Source: Candidatus Omnitrophota bacterium
Lineage (GTDB): Bacteria > Omnitrophota > Gorgyraeia > Aquiviventales > Aquiviventaceae
Assembly: GCA_020057015.1 (NCBI GenBank)
Contig: JAGVGS010000177.1
Span: forward strand, 1 to 6,538
Length of the DNA: 6,538 nt
Direction: 5' to 3'
A program made the translations under genes and the position numbers. Positions 1-5,839 of this stretch are shown in pieces. The notes under the pieces were generated by a model. It saw only the letters and a list, made by a program, of their open reading frames with translations, did not search any database and was not told the origin of the DNA. The stretch's first letter is position 1, and each line of letters begins with the position of its first letter.

Positions 1-50
1 CGGGGTCGCAAAGCTACGGGTCCTACGTGGACGGCTGGGCTACCGAAGGC
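1..50 (+). ncRNA. GEMM-I cyclic-dinucleotide riboswitch, 5'-truncated by window edge
   Basis: The sequence aligns by eye with the 3' two thirds of GEMM-I aptamers such as Vibrio Vc2. It shows GGGG then CGCAAAGC (8-14), a GGGTCC...GGAC hairpin (18-32) in the place of P3, and GGCTGGGCTACCGAAGG (33-49) matching the conserved closing strand. By alignment with the Vc2 structure, A11 corresponds to the adenine stacked between the two guanines of the ligand, and C43 to the cytosine that pairs with one guanine. The second ligand-contacting position (G20 in Vc2) and the 5' strands of P1 and P2 lie before base 1. So it cannot be said whether the ligand is c-di-GMP or 3',3'-cGAMP, which depends largely on that position. 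No other gene lies between this element and the pilus gene at 207, so that gene is the likely target. Recognition rests on the motif, not on a covariance-model score. Confidence 0.8.
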
Positions 51-69
51 AGGCTGCCGCACCCACGTA

Positions 70-97
70 GGCGCTTCAGGGCGAAACCTGAAGCGCC
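70..97 (+). terminator. Perfect 11-bp hairpin after the riboswitch (candidate expression-platform terminator)
   Basis: GGCGCTTCAGG (70-80) and CCTGAAGCGCC (87-97) are perfect reverse complements around a GCGAAA loop. The following TTCTCGGTT is only a weak T tract, so it may act as an anchor or weak terminator. Its 3' arm GCC (95-97) plus the next bases can instead pair with the riboswitch strand 42-50, which suggests a switching role. Confidence 0.6.
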
Positions 98-112
98 TTC
101 TCGGTTGAGGAT

Positions 113-177
113 CGCCGGGCCGCCGAAGGAGACGAGAGTGGGCAGGGATTCGTCTATTCGGCGGCACGGCGTTTTTT
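113..177 (+). terminator. Rho-independent terminator-like long hairpin with T6 tract, before the pilus gene
   Basis: CGCCG (113-117) pairs with CGGCG (167-171). After a single G-A mismatch, GCCGCCGAA (119-127) pairs with TTCGGCGGC (157-165). Inside that, GACGA (131-135) pairs with TCGTC (150-154). Six T residues (172-177) follow the stem at once, as in an intrinsic terminator. It lies between the riboswitch and the Shine-Dalgarno at 192-200 with no stop codon of a convincing upstream gene, so it fits a premature terminator in the 5' leader of the pilus gene. It could also simply be a leader structure. Confidence 0.65.
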
Positions 178-206
178 GATGGGAAGGCGCTGGAGGAGGT
201 CTTGCT

Positions 207-1832
207 ATGACACGAGAGCAGCAACGAGAACAAGCCGGCTTCATGCTGCTTGCAGCCATCACCTTCCTCGCCTGCACCCTCACCGTCATCCAAGTTTCTT
301 TGGGCCGCGTGGTAATTGAACGATCTGCTGCGCAGCTGTACGTGACCAAGCAGCAGGCATTTCATCTGGCTGAGAGTGGTGTCGATCTGATGTTAGCAGA
401 GTTTCAGAAAGCGCCTAACGAGCGATTCAGCGGCTGGACGGAGATCAACGCGCAGCCCATCTGCCAAACACAGCTCGGTGGGCCGCCCTGCTGGCAGGGT
501 AGCTTGTTTGGAAACCAGATAGACATTCAAGTGGGTGGGCTGAACAGCGACCTGGCGAAAGCCTTGGTGAGCGCTCGCATGGCAGATACTACCGAACAGC
601 TTGAAGTGGAGATCGGTTTGAATGACGGGTTACTGGGCCGGTTTCCCTTGGCCATTTTGTCAACCGGCAACACCAGCACGGGGATTCGTCTGGGAGCCAG
701 GGTGAGAATCGACAGCTATGATTCCCGCCTGGGGGCCTATGATGCGGTGATTGGCGGCAGCGGCTGGACGCGCAACCGCAGCGATGACCGCGTGGACGCA
801 AGCAACCAGCCCATCGGCGATCCGAGCACCTGGAAAGGCCATCTGTGGTCCAACAGCAACAGCGTCAGCAACGGCCAGGAGGCCATACGGTTGGCTGCCT
901 GCGCCAGCGCCGGTGCTTCCAACTGCCAGATTTGGGGTAGCGCCCTCATCGGGCAAGACCTTGCCGGCCCCCAAAATGCGATCACCAATCCGAATCGGAT
1001 TCATGGGACAATCCAGTCACCCCAAGAGTCCGCCGTGACTCAGCCTGTGACACTGCCCGCAGGCGCCCCTTGTCCGGCATGTCCCGTGGTTGGGGGCGGC
1101 GTCATCTCGGTCGCTGAGCTTGCGCAAACCTCCGGCGTTATACCCCCCCCGTCAAGCCTCAACGGTCAGGAGCTGGTCTGGTCGCAGGGCGGCGAGCTGG
1201 CTTGGTACGAGAGCCTCTATTATCAGAACACCGGGGACAGGCCCATGGGAGAGAACTTTCCACATTGTGGGGGTACACCTGGCGTAGAAATGGAGAACTG
1301 GCACACCTGTTCGGGCTCCGGTGGTGAACTGACCATCACCGGCAGCGGTACCGTGCACTTTGACGGCGGCAACTTCGCGCCTCTAGGTCTGAGCATTGAT
1401 GGCGGCAACGTCACGCTGGTGCTCCACAACAGCATGACCCTCACTGATCACGTGCGGGTCTACAACGGCGCAACGCTGCAGATCTACACAGATGGTGACA
1501 GTGCAATCAGCGGGCACATCAACGCTCTAGTCGGCGATGGCACCGACGGACCTCGGACACCCAGCAAGGTTGTGATCAACGTGGCCGGGAATCACACCGT
1601 ACACTTAGTCACACAGTATTTCTCCGGTGTGCTCAACGCGCCCGACAGCCATGTCCTTGTGGACTACCCGTATGCGTCGAGCTTGGACTTCTTTGGCAGC
1701 ATTACTGCTCGCCTGATAGAAATGGATCCTTGGGGGAATATCTTCTTGCACTACGACCAGGCGCTCGGCGCAATCGGAAGCAGCGATACCGGCAACTCAA
1801 AGCCTGTGCTGCGTCTCTGGCGCTATTACTAA
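207..1832 (+). CDS. PilX-like type IV pilus assembly protein
   Basis: A 541-aa protein with the layout of PilX/GspK-like minor pilins. The N-terminus has a basic leader, then Gly11-Phe12 as the likely prepilin peptidase site, followed by a hydrophobic segment (about 12-33) and the motif AFHLAESGVD (51-60), matching the 'A.AEaG' signature of PilX N-terminal domains. The usual Glu at position 5 of the mature pilin is not seen (FMLLA), as in some minor pilins. The C-terminal part (about 370-520) is rich in beta-strand and Gly/Asn turns. It ends in FSGVLNAPDSHV...FFGSITARLIEM...IFLHYDQAL, the pattern of the C-terminal domain of large PilX-type proteins. Eight Cys outside the membrane segment (86, 95, 232, 240, 289, 292, 354, 368) suggest disulfides after export. 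The start is set by GGAGGAGGT at 192-200, six bases ahead of ATG. It probably sits at the pilus tip or helps pilus assembly at the inner membrane; the function is inferred from family. It lies under the riboswitch and hairpins at 1-177. Confidence 0.8.
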   Translation: MTREQQREQAGFMLLAAITFLACTLTVIQVSLGRVVIERSAAQLYVTKQQAFHLAESGVDLMLAEFQKAPNERFSGWTEINAQPICQTQLGGPPCWQGSLFGNQIDIQVGGLNSDLAKALVSARMADTTEQLEVEIGLNDGLLGRFPLAILSTGNTSTGIRLGARVRIDSYDSRLGAYDAVIGGSGWTRNRSDDRVDASNQPIGDPSTWKGHLWSNSNSVSNGQEAIRLAACASAGASNCQIWGSALIGQDLAGPQNAITNPNRIHGTIQSPQESAVTQPVTLPAGAPCPACPVVGGGVISVAELAQTSGVIPPPSSLNGQELVWSQGGELAWYESLYYQNTGDRPMGENFPHCGGTPGVEMENWHTCSGSGGELTITGSGTVHFDGGNFAPLGLSIDGGNVTLVLHNSMTLTDHVRVYNGATLQIYTDGDSAISGHINALVGDGTDGPRTPSKVVINVAGNHTVHLVTQYFSGVLNAPDSHVLVDYPYASSLDFFGSITARLIEMDPWGNIFLHYDQALGAIGSSDTGNSKPVLRLWRYY

Positions 1833-1909
1833 ACTTTGTTCTTCCGGACGGACCCCGAGAAGGCTCCCCGAACGCTCTGCCATAACCAGAACTTTCGACC
1901 TTAAGGTGG

Positions 1910-3820
1910 TCATGGGACAGGCGGCTTGCGCTCAGCCCGATGCTCCGCCAGCTGATAGTCGGTGAGTGCCTTCGGCGGCAGGGCGGCCCGAAGCGCGTTG
2001 AACACCGCGGCGATGTCGATGAGCTCCTGCGCCATGGCCCCCATCACCGGAGACAACCAGCCGACAGCTGCCGCGGCCATGCCGACGAGGCTGAGGAGCA
2101 TGCCGCCGACCGCGCTCTGCACCGCGATGCGGCGCATGCGCGCGCTGATGTGCATGAACTCATCCAGCTTCTCGAGCGAGCTGTCCATGATCACCACACC
2201 GGCCGCTTCGCTGGTGATGTCGCTGCGCTGACCGACGGCGATGCCCACGGTGGCCGCCAGGAGCGCCGGCGCATCGTTAATCCCGTCACCGACGAACACC
2301 GTTTTGGCCCGCGCCGTTTCACGCCGCACGATCGCGAGCTTATCCTCCGGACTCTGCTGCGCGAACACCTCGACGATCCCCACCTGTCTGGCGAGATAGG
2401 CGACTTCGGCTTCGCGGTCACCGGACACGAGCAGGACGCGCGAGAGCTTATGCTTCGGACCCAGGTGTGCGATGAACGAGGGCCCCTCGGCCCGCGGCTC
2501 GTCACGAAAATGAAACGCCGCCGCCGGACGCCCCTCGATGACGAGGAGACACTCCAGTCCCGATAAGACAGCGGGCAAGCGGTCCATGCCAGAGGCCTGT
2601 TCGCCGATCAAACGCCCACGGCTGGTGATCCGCACCGTTTGCCCGGCAACCACGCCGCGCAGTCCCTCGCCGGGCATTTCGCTGATCTGCGACGCCTCGT
2701 GGACCGCCACGGACTCCCTGCCCGCCGCCGCCAAGACCGCCCGCGCCAACGGATGCTTCGAGTACTGCTCCAGGCTCGCCGCCAGCCCCAACGCATCACT
2801 ACGACTGATCCCCGGGGCGCAGTGCGCCTCCGACAGGTACGGCTCTCCATAGGTCAGCGTGCCTGTCTTATCGAAAATCGCCGTGGTGCAGGCGGCGATC
2901 TGTTCCAGCACTACGGGCTTCTTCACGATGATCGACCGCTTCGCGCACAACGACACGGCCCCGATGATTGCCACCGGAATGCCGATGAGCATCGGACAGG
3001 GCGTGGCGACGACCAGCACGGCGAGAAATCGGCTCGTGCTACCGCTCAGCGCCCACGCGATCCCCGCCACGCCCAGCGCCAGCGGCGTGTACAGCATGCC
3101 CAGCTGATCGGCGAGCCGTCGCAGCCGCGGCTGATGCTGTTCGCTCGCGCGCATGACCTCCATGATCTTGGCGTAACGGGAATCCACGGCTCGCTGGGTG
3201 GCGCGCATCGTCAGCGCGGCCTCCCCGTTGACCGCACCTGAGATCACGGTCGCCCCGGGGGCCTTGGACATATGGAACGGCTCGCCGGTGAGGAAGGATT
3301 CATCCATGGCGCCGTGACCCTCGAGCACGATACCGTCCACCGGGCAGATTTCATGCGGGAGAATCACCAACGTCTCGCCCACGGCGATGTCTTCCAGCGC
3401 GGCGTCGACCAGATGCCCATCGGCTTTTCGATGGGCCACAGAGGGCATGCGGCGAGCGAGGGCCCGCAGCACGGAGGCGGCGCTGTGCACGGCGTAGTGC
3501 TCCAGGAGATCGCCGCTGGCCAGCATCAGCACGATGAATGCGCCGGCCAGATATTCCCGCACGAGCAACGCGGTGATGATCGACAGCGCCGCGATCAGAT
3601 CCGCGCCCCATTCACGGCGCAGCAGCTGACGCAGAATGTTCCAGACGAGCGGCACGCCCCCCACGACCAGCGCCGCGATCAGCGGCAGCTCGTGCACCGG
3701 CGGTGCCGCCTGACACACAAAACGCAGGACCAAATGGGCGACAATGGCCGCCAGCGCAAGAGCCGCCACGACCAAATGTCGACGACTAAACGACTCGCTC
3801 GCGGAGCCTTCGACGGTCAT
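1910..3820 (-). CDS. P1B-type heavy-metal-transporting ATPase (TPCP class)
   Basis: A 636-aa P-type ATPase that should move a transition metal out of the cytoplasm using ATP. Motifs in order: actuator TGEP (178-181), TPCP in the metal-binding membrane helix (273-276), the phosphorylated Asp317 in DKTGT, HP (356-357) and MPGEG (382-386) of the nucleotide domain, GDGINDAP (511-518), and QELID in the last helix (598-602). TPCP plus QExxD is the signature described for the P1B-5 (Nia-type, Ni/Fe) group, though that assignment is from memory. No N-terminal HMA metal-binding domain is present: membrane helices begin by residue 16. The C-terminus stops about 30 residues after the last helix, without the hemerythrin-like domain of many P1B-5 pumps. 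SGD (466-468) replaces the common TGD. ATG at 3820 is the first possible start, since an in-frame TAG lies five codons upstream; no clear Shine-Dalgarno is visible. It lies 143 bases after dps on the same strand and converges on the pilus gene. The metal is not determined by sequence. Confidence 0.9.
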   Translation of the reverse strand: MTVEGSASESFSRRHLVVAALALAAIVAHLVLRFVCQAAPPVHELPLIAALVVGGVPLVWNILRQLLRREWGADLIAALSIITALLVREYLAGAFIVLMLASGDLLEHYAVHSAASVLRALARRMPSVAHRKADGHLVDAALEDIAVGETLVILPHEICPVDGIVLEGHGAMDESFLTGEPFHMSKAPGATVISGAVNGEAALTMRATQRAVDSRYAKIMEVMRASEQHQPRLRRLADQLGMLYTPLALGVAGIAWALSGSTSRFLAVLVVATPCPMLIGIPVAIIGAVSLCAKRSIIVKKPVVLEQIAACTTAIFDKTGTLTYGEPYLSEAHCAPGISRSDALGLAASLEQYSKHPLARAVLAAAGRESVAVHEASQISEMPGEGLRGVVAGQTVRITSRGRLIGEQASGMDRLPAVLSGLECLLVIEGRPAAAFHFRDEPRAEGPSFIAHLGPKHKLSRVLLVSGDREAEVAYLARQVGIVEVFAQQSPEDKLAIVRRETARAKTVFVGDGINDAPALLAATVGIAVGQRSDITSEAAGVVIMDSSLEKLDEFMHISARMRRIAVQSAVGGMLLSLVGMAAAAVGWLSPVMGAMAQELIDIAAVFNALRAALPPKALTDYQLAEHRAERKPPVP

Positions 3821-3841
3821 CGGATGCTGCGACTAGCTTCA

Positions 3842-3907
3842 ACAGGGCTCGTGGGCATGGTAGTGATGATGAAAGGGGCTCTCAGATTCACTCGGATTCA
3901 GGTCCAG
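3842..3907 (-). other. Short His-rich open frame in the dps-ATPase gap (possible gene remnant or leader peptide)
   Basis: Between two in-frame stops the minus strand reads 22 codons ending SPFHHHYHAHEPC then TGA (3841-3839). Five His plus a Cys in the last ten residues look metal-binding. There is no ATG, GTG or TTG in this frame, only CTG at 3907, and no good ribosome binding site. So it is either a remnant of a gene's 3' end, a peptide with an unusual start, or chance. It ends 19 bases before the ATPase start. Confidence 0.2.
3881..3900 (-). repeat. Tandem 10-bp direct repeat upstream of the metal ATPase
   Basis: On the minus strand TGAATCCGAG is followed at once by TGAATCTGAG, with 9 of 10 bases the same. 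TTGACT (3911-3906), close to a -35 consensus, lies a few bases upstream, but no good -10 is found at the right distance. It may be a regulator binding site for the ATPase or a replication slip. Confidence 0.4.
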
Positions 3908-3963
3908 TCAAACGCTCCCCGGGCTGGGCGAGTGTCGCAACTGGTGCTTGGGCTTCGGGCAGG

Positions 3964-4449
3964 TTACTCCAATAGACTGCGCAGCATCCAGGCTGTCTTC
4001 TCATGGCTGTTCATGCGCTGTGTGATCAAATCCAGCGTGGCTTGGTCGCTGGCTTTCTCCACGGCGGGTACCAGCTGGCGGGCGGTGCGGCTGGCGGTTT
4101 CGTGCCCCTTAACCAATGCGCGGATCATCTCTTCGGCGACCGGCACGCCCAGCGTGTCCTTAATGGCACTCAGCCGGCCAAATTCGGCGTACGTGCCAGG
4201 CGCAGGAAACCCGAGCGCCCGAATACGTTCGGCGATCACATCGACCGCCATCCACAGCTCGTTGTAGTGCCGCTCAAACATCAGGTGCAGCGTTTCGAAC
4301 ATCGGCCCCGTGACGTTCCAATGGAAATTGTGCGTCTTCAGATACAACGTGTAGGTATCCGCCATCAAGGCCGCAAGGCCTGCGGCGATCGTCTTGCGTG
4401 CGGCCTCGTCGAGGCCAATGTCAATCGCTGCACCGCTCTTCCTCGCCAT
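3964..4449 (-). CDS. dps: Dps-family DNA-binding ferritin-like protein
   Basis: A 161-aa protein of usual Dps length. Dps proteins form 12-subunit shells that oxidise Fe(II), preferably with hydrogen peroxide, store it as ferric mineral and thereby protect DNA. The helix-A motif KTHNFHWNVTGP (38-49), the helix-B region TLHLMFERHYNELW (53-66) and VDVIAERIRALG (69-80) match the family. Likely ferroxidase ligands by alignment are His43, His55, Asp70 and Glu74, with Glu59 nearby; all are present. The C-terminus HEKTAWMLRSLL is typical of the family. The short N-terminus (MARKSG...) has three basic residues, so DNA binding is possible but not certain. The start is ATG at 4449, with GGAGG six bases upstream on the minus strand. 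A TTG 48 bases further upstream is open in frame but has no ribosome binding site and is not conserved-looking. The gene follows the YtxH gene by 59 bases and precedes the metal ATPase. Confidence 0.95.
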   Translation of the reverse strand: MARKSGAAIDIGLDEAARKTIAAGLAALMADTYTLYLKTHNFHWNVTGPMFETLHLMFERHYNELWMAVDVIAERIRALGFPAPGTYAEFGRLSAIKDTLGVPVAEEMIRALVKGHETASRTARQLVPAVEKASDQATLDLITQRMNSHEKTAWMLRSLLE

Positions 4450-4508
4450 GCCACACCTCCGCCCTTCATCGAGTAGCACCTGCGTCCTCCCAGCCAAGAG
4501 CGCCCAGG

Positions 4509-4802
4509 CTACACGTGAGCGTGCTCCAGCTGCTCCCGGTAGGTCTTGGCCCCTTCAGCCACGGCGCCCTTGAGCGCCTCCGCCTGCTTGCGCGCCGTGT
4601 TGGCCGCCACCTTCATCGCCTCTGCCGTGGCCTCCCGGATCTCGCCCGTGAGCGTTTCTCCGCGCTTGGCCAACTGGATCGCGCCGTCCTTCAACCGCTT
4701 CCGGGTCACCTCGCCCTTCTCCGGCGCCAACAGCAGGGCGGCCACACCCCCGGCCACCACGCCCAACGCAAAGGCGGCCGTCAGTTCGTTGGTCTGGCTC
4801 AT
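4509..4802 (-). CDS. YtxH domain-containing protein
   Basis: A 97-aa protein. After a short polar N-terminus (MSQTNEL) it has one Gly/Ala-rich hydrophobic segment (about 8-26: FALGVVAGGVAALLLAP). The APEKGEVTRKRLK motif (25-37) follows, and together these are the YtxH signature. The rest (about 38-97) is charged, Ala-rich and predicted helical or coiled coil, without Cys. YtxH proteins are small membrane-anchored proteins, often stress-linked, with no established biochemical role. The start is ATG at 4802, preceded by GGAGGAG with proper spacing. It overlaps the stop of the upstream gene as ATGA (4802-4799), so the two are probably translationally coupled. An open frame continues further upstream but lies inside the preceding gene and is not used. 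Confidence 0.85.
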   Translation of the reverse strand: MSQTNELTAAFALGVVAGGVAALLLAPEKGEVTRKRLKDGAIQLAKRGETLTGEIREATAEAMKVAANTARKQAEALKGAVAEGAKTYREQLEHAHV

Positions 4803-5182
4803 CCGACTCCTCCGCGTACCGCCACAGCACCATTGCCGTGACGGAAGGCCCCACGCTGCAACACCCCGAAACCTGCCTTCGCGCCGGCGGCCAGCGCCCC
4901 CAGCCGCCACGAGAACGGCATGACCAGCTGCCTCACCAGCGTCGTCCCCTGCTCGATCGTCTCGACAATGTGATCAATCCGGGCGCCGGTCTTGCGCGCC
5001 TCGAGCAGCGCCGTTTCCGCGTTGTGCGCCAGCCCGCGCACCTCTTCAATCGCTTCCCCGAGCTTCTCCAGCTTGCCGACCGCCACGGCGACCTGCTGCA
5101 CCAGCCGCATCACCTGGCTGGCCATGACCAGTAGCGTTACCGCAATCACGAGCAGCAGCCCATCCGTAAGCGTCACCGTCAT
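4799..5182 (-). CDS. Small membrane-anchored coiled-coil protein (DUF948/YoxC-like)
   Basis: A 127-aa protein with one membrane segment near the N-terminus (about 6-24, DGLLLVIAVTLLVMASQVM). A heptad-like helical region (about 25-85) rich in Leu, Val, Ala and Glu follows. The C-terminal part is Gly/Ala-rich (about 90-127). The layout, with an N-terminal anchor and helices beginning VQQVAVAVGKLEKL, resembles DUF948 (YoxC-like) proteins, which often sit beside YtxH genes; this is a resemblance and not a firm family call. The start is ATG at 5182, with AGGGAGGT eight bases upstream. A GTG three codons earlier overlaps that ribosome binding site and is unlikely. Its stop shares ATGA with the YtxH start. 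It is the first gene of the leftward operon, so its promoter should lie just right of 5190. Function unknown. Confidence 0.75.
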   Translation of the reverse strand: MTVTLTDGLLLVIAVTLLVMASQVMRLVQQVAVAVGKLEKLGEAIEEVRGLAHNAETALLEARKTGARIDHIVETIEQGTTLVRQLVMPFSWRLGALAAGAKAGFGVLQRGAFRHGNGAVAVRGGVG

Positions 5183-5202
5183 CGACCCCACCTCCCTTCT
5201 CC

Positions 5203-5264
5203 GTCAGCGATCAACTGACGTCAGCATAAACGCTCGGCGGCCGAGTATCTATGACCTGAGTCAT
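5203..5264. promoter_or_regulatory. TGAC/GTCA palindromes around a weak leftward promoter
   Basis: CTGACGTCAG (5215-5224) is a perfect 10-bp palindrome. GTCAG (5203-5207) also forms an inverted repeat with CTGAC (5215-5219). ATGAC and GTCAT (5251-5264) make a second palindrome with a 4-base centre. On the minus strand TAGATA (5251-5246), 17 bases ahead of TATGCT (5228-5223), matches the -35 and -10 consensus in four of six bases each. One palindrome overlaps the expected transcription start and the other abuts the -35 box, as for operators. No regulator family is recognised. Confidence 0.35.
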
Positions 5265-5461
5265 GGGGTGCAGCCTGGTGACCCATCCTCGGTTCGTACA
5301 CCGGGCAATATGGCTCCCCGGAGTGTCGGCTCACAGCCCGCTGTTGTGGATCGACATTCCCATTCGGATCACCGGCCAGTGGTGGTGCGACAAGCGGATC
5401 GAGGTTCTAGATTAACTGCATACAGGAGAGCTGGTTATGTTGCTATTTACCAAGTGCAAGT

Positions 5462-5507
5462 AGTTTTGCGTTTGGTGTCGCTTTATGCAACCAGTTTAGC
5501 GTTTGGT
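5462..5507 (+). repeat. 15-bp direct repeat, period 31 bp
   Basis: AGTTTTGCGTTTGGT (5462-5476) and AGTTTAGCGTTTGGT (5493-5507) agree in 14 of 15 bases. Their starts are 31 bases apart, close to three helical turns. TTACCAA (5447-5453) is the reverse complement of TTGGTAA (5503-5509), adding an inverted element. This could be a pair of binding sites for a regulator or recombinase. No such protein is encoded in the window. Confidence 0.5.
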
Positions 5508-5558
5508 AACAGGTTCTGTGCTGCCCAAGCTCGGCAAGGCTTGCTTTTCGATGTCATG

Positions 5559-5579
5559 TATGATACGTTTATATACGTA
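5559..5579 (+). promoter_or_regulatory. Candidate -10 box and operator of the toxin-antitoxin genes
   Basis: TATGAT (5559-5564) is close to the -10 consensus; no good -35 is visible at 16-18 bases. TACGT (5564-5568) and ACGTA (5575-5579) form an inverted repeat around TTATAT, directly overlapping the -10 box and lying 32 bases before the antitoxin ATG. This fits autorepression by the ribbon-helix-helix antitoxin, as in many toxin-antitoxin operons. Confidence 0.4.
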
Positions 5580-5611
5580 AGACACATATCCTAACCTGAA
5601 GGAGGGACCCG

Positions 5612-5839
5612 ATGTCCAGTTTGACGCTTGCTATCCCCAAGGACCTCAGGAGCAAGATGAAGCAGTTCCCGGAAATCAACTGGTCGGAAGTCGCTCGCCA
5701 GGCTATCGCCACGAAGATGCGTGTCCTGGAGCAGATGCAACGGCTCTTGAACAAGAGCGAACTCACCGAAGCGGACGCTGTTGAGATTGGCCGAGAGATC
5801 AAACGGCGCGTGGCTCAGAAACACCAGCGTGCGGGGTAA
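5612..5839 (+). CDS. VapB-type antitoxin, ribbon-helix-helix-like
   Basis: A 75-aa protein. The N-terminus SSLTLAIPKDLRSKM (2-16) gives a short beta strand and first helix. PEINWSEVARQAI (20-32) then gives the turn and second helix, the pattern of VapB-like ribbon-helix-helix antitoxins. The charged C-terminal half (about 45-75) would wrap and inhibit the toxin. The start ATG follows AAGGAGGG (5599-5606) at a normal distance. Its TAA overlaps the ATG of the next gene by one base (TAATG), so the toxin is probably translationally coupled. It is likely to bind the inverted repeat at 5564-5579 with the toxin. The fold is inferred from the sequence pattern; the pairing with a PIN protein strongly supports the role. 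Confidence 0.8.
   Translation: MSSLTLAIPKDLRSKMKQFPEINWSEVARQAIATKMRVLEQMQRLLNKSELTEADAVEIGREIKRRVAQKHQRAG

Larger units (their letters stand above)
5183..5611. other. Divergent intergenic region with palindromes and repeats, no gene seen
   Basis: About 430 bases separate the leftward coiled-coil/YtxH/dps genes from the rightward toxin-antitoxin genes. The left end holds the Shine-Dalgarno of the leftward operon and TGAC/GTCA palindromes. The right half (about 5405-5590) is visibly AT-richer than the neighbouring genes and holds a direct repeat and an inverted repeat. No convincing protein-coding frame is present. ATG at 5437 with AGGAG upstream opens only eight codons. Confidence 0.6.

Noticed and set aside
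3..178. Open + strand frame reading GSQSYGSYVDGW..., looking like the end of an upstream gene
   Set aside because: The same bases are better explained as riboswitch and two hairpins. The frame runs through both stems and has no protein-like continuation.
1833..1909. Possible bidirectional terminator between the converging pilus and ATPase genes
   Set aside because: Only short imperfect stems are present (for example GACC/GGTC at 1897-1911), with no T tract.
3272..4267. Long + strand open frame opposite the ATPase and dps genes
   Set aside because: It is antisense to two clearly conserved proteins, and its residue composition (rich in His, Arg and Gln) is typical of a shadow frame in GC-rich DNA.
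4450..4497. Longer Dps protein from a TTG start
   Set aside because: It has no ribosome binding site, and the added residues include the GGAGG that serves the ATG at 4449.
4803..4910. Longer YtxH protein from an upstream start
   Set aside because: The added Arg/Gly-rich stretch lies inside the preceding gene. ATG at 4802 has a good Shine-Dalgarno and forms an ATGA overlap.
5437..5463. Mini open frame of eight codons with AGGAG upstream
   Set aside because: It is too short to judge, and no leader-type codon run or attenuator hairpin is evident.
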